The notes below the pieces were generated by a model. It saw only the letters and a list, made by a program, of their open reading frames with translations, had not been told where the DNA came from and did not search any database. This document shows, piece after piece, positions 4,046 through 8,866 of a stretch of DNA of 8,866 nucleotides (the first letter of the stretch is position 1; the number at the start of each line of letters is the position of its first letter). The stretch is taken from the NCBI GenBank assembly GCA_002728935.1, contig PBWF01000083.1, positions 1 through 8,866 on the forward strand. Direction: 5' to 3'. This stretch comes from Gammaproteobacteria bacterium. GTDB lineage: Bacteria; Pseudomonadota; Gammaproteobacteria; Pseudomonadales; Azotimanducaceae_A. Both the position numbers and the translations under genes were made by a program.

Positions 4046-6058
4046 ATGATCGAGCGCACATTGCTCATCACAGACAATCAACATGTAATCAAACCCGCTC
4101 ACATCGAGCTGGCGTTTTTTAAACCGTATACTGCTCAATACCGCCCAGGAAAACAATTACCGAGCACCCTTCGCATCCAAGCCGCCCTACTCGCACTTGT
4201 TTGTTTCACAGGAAGTGTAGCGATCGCCGAGGACAGCGTGATAGACACGATAACCGTCACTGCCTCGAGGCTTCCCCTCTCCTTAAACCGAACAGGAGCC
4301 GCGGTCACGGTGATTAATCAAGAGACTATTCGCAATCAGGGTGCGCAAAACCTCGCTGACCTATTGCTGGGCTACCCGGGCATTAGCGTTAGCCGGCAAG
4401 GCCCCAATGGCACACTAACGCAAGTGAGAATGCGCGGTGCTGAGGCAAATCATGTCCTGGTGCTTATCGATGGCGTCGAAGCCAATGACGTCACCCAAGG
4501 AAGCGAATTCAATTTCGCCCAGTTTCCCATCGACCAGATCGAGCGGATTGAAATCAACCGTGGCCCTCAAAGCGCACTGTGGGGCAGTGATGCGCTGGCG
4601 GGTGTTATTCACATCACAACCCGTCCGCGTTCAAGCAACAAGCCTCGCACAACCCTCACCACCGCCCTTGGCAATCGCGATGCAAATCGAGTCGGTATCG
4701 AGTGGGGCAATCGCTGGAACAGTCACCAGCTTGATCTTGGGTTCAACCACTCGACCTCTCCAAAACAGAACATCGCTCGAGTCGGCAGCGAACAAGATGG
4801 TTCGTCTCAACGCACCGCAACGCTCGGCGTCAGATCGAATTTCCATGATGCGCTGAGATTCGATGCACAAGTGAGGCACACACGGAGCAAGGTTGACTTC
4901 GATGCCATCGATTTTTCGTCGACGGGCCTACCCACTGATGGCGACAACCATACCGACAGTGAAGGCTGGCTGGGCTCAATGGCGTTAAGGCATCAAGTCA
5001 ACGATCAATTTACCCAGTCACTCACCTATCAAGGGTCTCAATCAAACAATCACACCCAAGATCAAACTTATGGCGCCAATCGAAGCAAAGGCAGTAAACG
5101 GAAACTCCAGTGGCTAGGCCAGTGGCAAAGCAGCCGACACGGCATATCTGCAGCATTAGAGAGAGAAACTGAGCGCTACGCATTCTCGGCTGCGCCAGAT
5201 TTTTTTGGGGACCCGAATCAATCCCGCCGCACCGAACAAACTGGTATAAGCCTTGAGTATCTTTTTACGCTACCAACGTTGACGAGTACGTTAAGCGTCA
5301 GGAATGATGACAATTCAGACTTCGGCAATGCGTCCAGCTTCCAGTGGCAGACTCGCTTAGCACCCGTCGACTGGCCCTTTTCAATCTCCGCCGCACTTGG
5401 CAAAGGCATCAAAAACCCTAGTTTTATCGAACGATTTGGCTACTACACCAGCTTCCTTGGCAACCCTGCCCTCGATCCAGAGACCAGTGAAAGCTGGGAC
5501 ATTGGGCTCCATGTGGGCGGTGCTGAATCCGCATTTAGATTCAGCCTTCACGTCTACGCCTCGGAGCTCAAGAACGAAATCAATGGCTTTAGCTTTTCAC
5601 CCGCACTCGGCGCCTTTACTGCAATTAATGAGGACGGCATCAGCGAACGCGAGGGCATTGAGTTTGAAGGTGGCTACCAAATGACTGACCTACTCAACTG
5701 GCGTTGGAGCTACCAATACACTCGATCCACCTCGCCGTCTGGAGAATTGGAACTCAGGCGGCCTAAGCACACGGGCTTTATTAGTCTAAACGCTTCGCTC
5801 GATGGCTGGCAACTTTCGGTCAATGTCAAACGGTCGAGCGACATATCAGACCTCCATTTTCCACCAACGCCGCCCTATCAGGCACTTGTCTCACTCCCGG
5901 GCTACACTCTTGTTTCGATGGGCGTGCGCTATGCGCTCAGCGAGCGTTGGGAGTGGTTTGCTAATGTTGAAAACTCGCTCAATGAATCCTACGAAGAGGT
6001 CTTTGGCTATCGAGGCTCCGAGCGACAACTCATGACTGGCTTTCGATGGATGCGCTGA
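4046..6058 (+). CDS. btuB: TonB-dependent vitamin B12 outer-membrane receptor BtuB
   Basis: An outer-membrane beta-barrel that imports cobalamin using TonB-ExbBD energy. It has 670 residues from ATG 4046, chosen for AAGGGG 6 bases upstream; the frame is also open from TTG 4028, which lacks a ribosome site. A hydrophobic core (about 44-58) and A-I-A (59-61) mark signal-peptide cleavage, then comes the TonB box DTITVTA (67-73). The plug (about 84-193) contains RMRGAEANHVLVLIDGV and INRGPQSALWGSDALAGV, matching E. coli BtuB closely, and the rest is the barrel. The C-terminal NSLNESYEEVFGYRGSERQ matches the last strands of BtuB. Two oddities: roughly 43 residues precede the hydrophobic core of the signal peptide, and the protein ends FRWMR rather than in an aromatic residue, with the final codons inside a tandem repeat. 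The riboswitch upstream supports cobalamin or a related corrinoid as ligand. Confidence 0.94.
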   Translation: MIERTLLITDNQHVIKPAHIELAFFKPYTAQYRPGKQLPSTLRIQAALLALVCFTGSVAIAEDSVIDTITVTASRLPLSLNRTGAAVTVINQETIRNQGAQNLADLLLGYPGISVSRQGPNGTLTQVRMRGAEANHVLVLIDGVEANDVTQGSEFNFAQFPIDQIERIEINRGPQSALWGSDALAGVIHITTRPRSSNKPRTTLTTALGNRDANRVGIEWGNRWNSHQLDLGFNHSTSPKQNIARVGSEQDGSSQRTATLGVRSNFHDALRFDAQVRHTRSKVDFDAIDFSSTGLPTDGDNHTDSEGWLGSMALRHQVNDQFTQSLTYQGSQSNNHTQDQTYGANRSKGSKRKLQWLGQWQSSRHGISAALERETERYAFSAAPDFFGDPNQSRRTEQTGISLEYLFTLPTLTSTLSVRNDDNSDFGNASSFQWQTRLAPVDWPFSISAALGKGIKNPSFIERFGYYTSFLGNPALDPETSESWDIGLHVGGAESAFRFSLHVYASELKNEINGFSFSPALGAFTAINEDGISEREGIEFEGGYQMTDLLNWRWSYQYTRSTSPSGELELRRPKHTGFISLNASLDGWQLSVNVKRSSDISDLHFPPTPPYQALVSLPGYTLVSMGVRYALSERWEWFANVENSLNESYEEVFGYRGSERQLMTGFRWMR

Positions 6059-6135
6059 TGGCTATCGATGGGTGTACTAGAGACTTTCGATGGATGCGCT
6101 AAGGGCTTTCGACCATAATCTGTTGACTATTGATG
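6038..6135 (+). repeat. 22-bp tandem repeat array spanning the end of btuB
   Basis: Units start at 6038, 6060, 6082 and 6104, an exact 22-base period, with a partial fifth at 6125-6135. The first and third share CTTTCGATGGATGCGCT exactly (6040-6056 and 6084-6100) and agree at 19 of 22 positions. The second agrees with the first at 15 of 22. The fourth keeps only GGCTTTCGA and then diverges. The first unit encodes the last six residues and stop of BtuB. A related GGCTATCGA also occurs inside the gene at 6005-6013. The array fills most of the 94-base gap to the next gene. Confidence 0.8.
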
Positions 6136-6152
6136 CTTGGAAATATTGAACG

Positions 6153-7007
6153 ATGACCTACTCCTGTTTTGATGTCGGAATTGATAACCAGATTGCGCAG
6201 ATCACGTTAAATCGCCCAGACAAGCGAAACAGTATGAATCCCGCCTTTTGGGCGGAACTACCGAAAATTGTCAGAGAGATTGACGAGGGATCGTTAGCAA
6301 GAGTGATCGTGATCAGTTCCACCGGCCCTCACTTCTCTTCAGGACTAGACACTACAGCATTTGCATCCTCTCCCTCGTCAAATTCGTCCGATGAATCAAT
6401 GCTTGCCAAACAAGCGCCAAGCGCGTTCTACGATCACGCTCGCCACATGCAAGATTCATTTACCATTCTCGAGACCTGCCGTGTTCCAGTTTTGGTCGCG
6501 ATTCAGGGCGGCTGTATCGGCGGGGGTGTGGATCTAGTGACCGCTTGTGATATTCGATATGCCAGTGCTGATGCCTACTTCACGATTTTCGAGACCAACA
6601 TTGGGCTAACCGCTGATGTTGGAACCTTTCCCCGATTGGTCAAACTGATCCCAGAGGGCTATGTCAGAGAAATGGCCTATACCGGGCGAGCGGTTAGCGC
6701 TATCGAGGCCAAAGAGATGGGCCTCGTAAACCAGGTCTTTGACTCTCACGAGGCACTGGTGGAAAGCGTCATGTCCATCGCTGCTGAAATTGCGAGTAAA
6801 GCGCCACTAGCCGTCTATGGTTGTAAACGAATGATTAACTACGCAAGAGACCACACCACACAGGATGGGCTGGACTATGTGGCCATCTGGAATGCCTCTC
6901 ACTTTCAAAAAGAAGAGATCCAGGAGGCCATGCTTGCTCGGTCTGAGCGTCGCCCAGGCAACTTTGCCGAATTCCCCGCCATTCGAGGTGGGAAAACCAA
7001 GAGCTAA
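6153..7007 (+). CDS. Delta3,5-delta2,4-dienoyl-CoA isomerase-like enoyl-CoA hydratase family protein
   Basis: A crotonase-fold enzyme, 284 residues, cytoplasmic. It probably isomerises 3,5-dienoyl-CoA to 2,4-dienoyl-CoA during oxidation of fatty acids with double bonds at odd positions. The family motif HFSSGLD (60-66) and the segment GGCIGGGVDLVTACDIRY (119-136) match mammalian ECH1 almost exactly. The acids D127, E147 and D155 have the same 20- and 8-residue spacing as rat ECH1 Asp176, Glu196 and Asp204. In ordinary hydratases the pattern is a Glu pair, so isomerase activity is favoured. The C-terminal part (RDHTTQDGLDYVAIWNAS) also resembles ECH1. The ATG follows a weak GGAA about 10 bases upstream. 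No other beta-oxidation gene is in view. It may be read through from btuB, with the repeat array between them. The TAA stop overlaps the stop of the convergent permease by four bases. Confidence 0.88.
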   Translation: MTYSCFDVGIDNQIAQITLNRPDKRNSMNPAFWAELPKIVREIDEGSLARVIVISSTGPHFSSGLDTTAFASSPSSNSSDESMLAKQAPSAFYDHARHMQDSFTILETCRVPVLVAIQGGCIGGGVDLVTACDIRYASADAYFTIFETNIGLTADVGTFPRLVKLIPEGYVREMAYTGRAVSAIEAKEMGLVNQVFDSHEALVESVMSIAAEIASKAPLAVYGCKRMINYARDHTTQDGLDYVAIWNASHFQKEEIQEAMLARSERRPGNFAEFPAIRGGKTKS

Positions 7008-8305
7008 CCTGCCTCGCCTTTTCGTTCAGAGAACCAATAAAGCCCCAATCCAGCAGCAATCATCAATACAGCCGCGAGCGCTTCGACGGGACGCTCGATA
7101 AAAATGAACGCCAGGGTCCAACCCGTTAGCGCAAGATAAAGCAATGGCGTCAGGGGATACCCCCAGGTTCGGTAACCATCGAGCGGCGTTCCATCACGCT
7201 TTTGCCGTGCTCGCAACACAAAAATACCCCCAACCGCGAAAAAAGTATTCAGCGCGAGAATAAAGCCTGAAAAAACGAGTACCGATTCAAAGCTTGACGA
7301 CAGCACCAACGCCACACTGAGCAGTGCAACTGCCCAGATCGCAGTCATGGGGATGCCGTCTCGATTTGTTTTGGCTAACCATCTGAATAGATGAAAGTCC
7401 TGACCAATGACTTGAAGCACTCTTGGCCCTGCCATCAGCATTGCCGACACGGTGGATACCAGTAGCAGTGACAACGTTATCCCCATCGCTCGCCCACCCG
7501 CTTCACCAAACGCGTAATCGGCAGCGATCATGCCGATTTCGATTTTCCCTTGCATCGCTTCTATGGGCGCAACACTCAAAAAGACATAGTTGAGCAGGAC
7601 ATAGCTCAGCATCACTAGCCCCGTCCCGGCAATAAGAATTTTGGGTAGATTCCTCGCGGGCTCGTCTACCTCATCGATCAGATAGGTCGCCGCGTTCCAA
7701 CCTGTATAGGCATAGTTCACATAAATGAGCGACACCGCGAACGCGCCGCTGCCAAGATAGGCGATTTCTGTTTCACCAAAAGAGAAATCGATAGGACGAG
7801 TTGCGCCAATCGTCAGCGCTGCTGCTGAGAACCCTAATACCAACGCCACTTTCAAGGCGGTGAACACAACCTGGGTGCCGCCACTTAACGACCGCGTCAC
7901 ACCATGCAAAACCGTAAGCGAAAGAATCAGACCCACTGCGAGCATCTCTCTTGATAGACCCTCAAAGGCCGACCCTAGGTAGGCGGCGAAAGTCATCGCG
8001 GCGAGCGCAATTGGGGCAGCAAATCCAATGGTGATAGAAATCCAGCCAGAAACAAACCCCATCGCAGGATGATACAAGCGCCCCAGGAAGTTGTACTCAC
8101 CACCAGATCTTGGCAACTGAGAGCCGAGTTCTGCGTAAGTCAGCGCTCCGCAGAGGGCAGCGATGCCCCCGATAATCCATAGCAGCAAAATGGCGCTGCC
8201 AGATTGAACATCCATCAACTGAAAGCCGAGACTAGTAAACACACCGGTGCCAATCATATTGGCGATAACGATCGCAATGGCTGTTGTAGAGGAAAACTTA
8301 ACCAT
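7004..8305 (-). CDS. APC-superfamily amino-acid permease
   Basis: An inner-membrane transporter of the amino acid-polyamine-organocation superfamily, 433 residues, normal for the family, with about 12 hydrophobic segments. The TM1 substrate motif IANMIGTGVF (14-23) carries the unwound glycine segment of LeuT-fold carriers. TYAELGSQLPRSGGEYNFLGRLY (56-78) is the conserved TM2-TM3 region seen in L-type and related amino-acid transporters. WNAATYLIDEVDEPARNLPK is the usual family signature after TM6. Substrate and direction (uptake or exchange) cannot be decided. The ATG at 8303-8305 has GAGGG 9 bases upstream and lies only 18 bases after the stop of the exchanger gene, so the two are probably one operon. 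At the 3' end its TAG overlaps the TAA of the convergent dienoyl-CoA isomerase gene (7004-7007). Confidence 0.9.
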   Translation of the reverse strand: MVKFSSTTAIAIVIANMIGTGVFTSLGFQLMDVQSGSAILLLWIIGGIAALCGALTYAELGSQLPRSGGEYNFLGRLYHPAMGFVSGWISITIGFAAPIALAAMTFAAYLGSAFEGLSREMLAVGLILSLTVLHGVTRSLSGGTQVVFTALKVALVLGFSAAALTIGATRPIDFSFGETEIAYLGSGAFAVSLIYVNYAYTGWNAATYLIDEVDEPARNLPKILIAGTGLVMLSYVLLNYVFLSVAPIEAMQGKIEIGMIAADYAFGEAGGRAMGITLSLLLVSTVSAMLMAGPRVLQVIGQDFHLFRWLAKTNRDGIPMTAIWAVALLSVALVLSSSFESVLVFSGFILALNTFFAVGGIFVLRARQKRDGTPLDGYRTWGYPLTPLLYLALTGWTLAFIFIERPVEALAAVLMIAAGLGLYWFSERKGEAG

Positions 8306-8323
8306 GATTAGCCGCCCTCGGCC

Positions 8324-8866
8324 TTAGGCACTCACGATAAGGTAGAAGAGGTACATGCCGTAGCCAGCGAGTAGCACCACCCCGGTTTTAAGCCCTAGTA
8401 CTTGCCTACGCCAAACGAGCACTGTTAAGAGCAATGACGATACCAGCATGACCCACACGTCGAGCTGAAGAAATGCCTCAGCAATATCGAGGTCAACAAT
8501 GACGCCCGTTATTCCAACAATGGCCAGCATATTGAAGATATTGCTGCCAATCACGTTTCCGAGTGCCACATCGATACTCTTCCTAAGCGCAGCGGCAACT
8601 GTGGTCGCTAACTCCGGCAATGAGGTGCCGAGCGCAACGATGGTAAGACCGATAACTGCCTCACTAATACCCCAGGATAACGCGAGACTAGAGCCTGATT
8701 TCACGACAAAGTCGGCGCCTAACGGCAATAGCGCCAACCCCAGCAACAGCCACAGCACGATTTGCCAGTATGGCAGTTGTTTTTCGGTCGCCTCACCCAG
8801 TTGCTCTTGCACCTCTTCGAGTGCGGTCAGCTGAACATCTCCTCGAGCGCAGGTATAAAGAAACAC
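8324..8866 (-). CDS. CaCA-family Na+/Ca2+ antiporter, partial (C-terminal half)
   Basis: The C-terminal 180 residues of an inner-membrane sodium/calcium (or potassium-dependent) exchanger of the YrbG type; the N-terminal half and start lie beyond the window. The GTG at the very edge (8864-8866) is only the first visible codon, not a credible start, because the frame is still in the acidic loop (TALEEVQEQLGEATEK, 14-29) that joins the two halves. The second alpha-repeat is complete: GLTIVALGTSLPELATT (73-89, with E85 at the ion site) and ALGNVIGSNIFNML (101-114). About five membrane segments are visible. Full-length relatives are about 310-330 residues, so slightly more than half is present. 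It is followed after 18 bases by the amino-acid permease gene on the same strand, probably in one operon. Confidence 0.92.
   Translation of the reverse strand: MFLYTCARGDVQLTALEEVQEQLGEATEKQLPYWQIVLWLLLGLALLPLGADFVVKSGSSLALSWGISEAVIGLTIVALGTSLPELATTVAAALRKSIDVALGNVIGSNIFNMLAIVGITGVIVDLDIAEAFLQLDVWVMLVSSLLLTVLVWRRQVLGLKTGVVLLAGYGMYLFYLIVSA

Noticed and set aside
6038..6135. CRISPR array
   Set aside because: The units are head-to-tail with no spacers and diverge gradually, so they are a simple tandem repeat.
8864..8866. GTG at the window edge as the true start of the exchanger
   Set aside because: The visible part begins in the central acidic loop and contains only the second alpha-repeat, so the gene must extend beyond the window.

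Overview
The window looks like chromosome from a free-living gammaproteobacterium, close to even or slightly GC-rich in base composition. The RpoH fragment aligns closely with the enterobacterial heat-shock sigma factor, including the RpoH-box region, and a BtuB-type receptor lies under a cobalamin riboswitch. The genes are mostly housekeeping or metabolic. I saw no insertion sequence, phage gene, tRNA, rRNA or CRISPR array. A marine lineage such as the Cellvibrionales/Halieaceae is a guess and the window does not prove it.

Layout. Bases 1-585 (minus) are the N-terminal 195 codons of rpoH, cut by the window edge. Bases 586-986 are a divergent intergenic region with a candidate rpoH promoter, 12-bp repeats in the rpoH leader, a TCAATTGA-type palindrome and a Fur-like site. 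Bases 987-1517 (plus) encode an MTH1-like Nudix hydrolase. Convergent to it is a dienelactone hydrolase family protein (1612-2319, minus), preceded on the same strand by a membrane-anchored SGNH/GDSL esterase (2463-3245, minus).

Bases 3246-4045 hold no convincing gene. The first ~400 bases contain a 12-bp inverted repeat and a direct repeat but nothing I recognise. The rest is a complete B12 control region: a promoter (TTGACA, 16 bp, TATGGT), a cobalamin riboswitch whose P1 helix closes at 3707-3715/3933-3941, and an expression platform that can mask the ribosome site of btuB. btuB (4046-6058) encodes a TonB-dependent outer-membrane receptor with an unusually long leader peptide. Its last codons form the first unit of a 22-bp tandem repeat array that runs to just before the next gene.

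That next gene (6153-7007, plus) encodes an enoyl-CoA hydratase family protein. It carries the complete acidic catalytic set of delta3,5-delta2,4-dienoyl-CoA isomerase. Its stop codon overlaps the stop of a convergent APC-family amino-acid permease (7004-8305, minus). The permease lies 18 bases downstream of, and probably in one operon with, the C-terminal half of a CaCA-family Na+/Ca2+ antiporter (8324 to the window end).

Functionally the window is a set of small independent units: heat-shock control and nucleotide-pool sanitation, two hydrolases, B12 uptake, unsaturated fatty-acid oxidation and ion/amino-acid transport. I found no convincing new multi-gene system. The most distinctive items are the repeat array at the btuB end, the well-defined B12 control region, the eukaryote-type residues of the Nudix enzyme, and the repeats in the rpoH leader.
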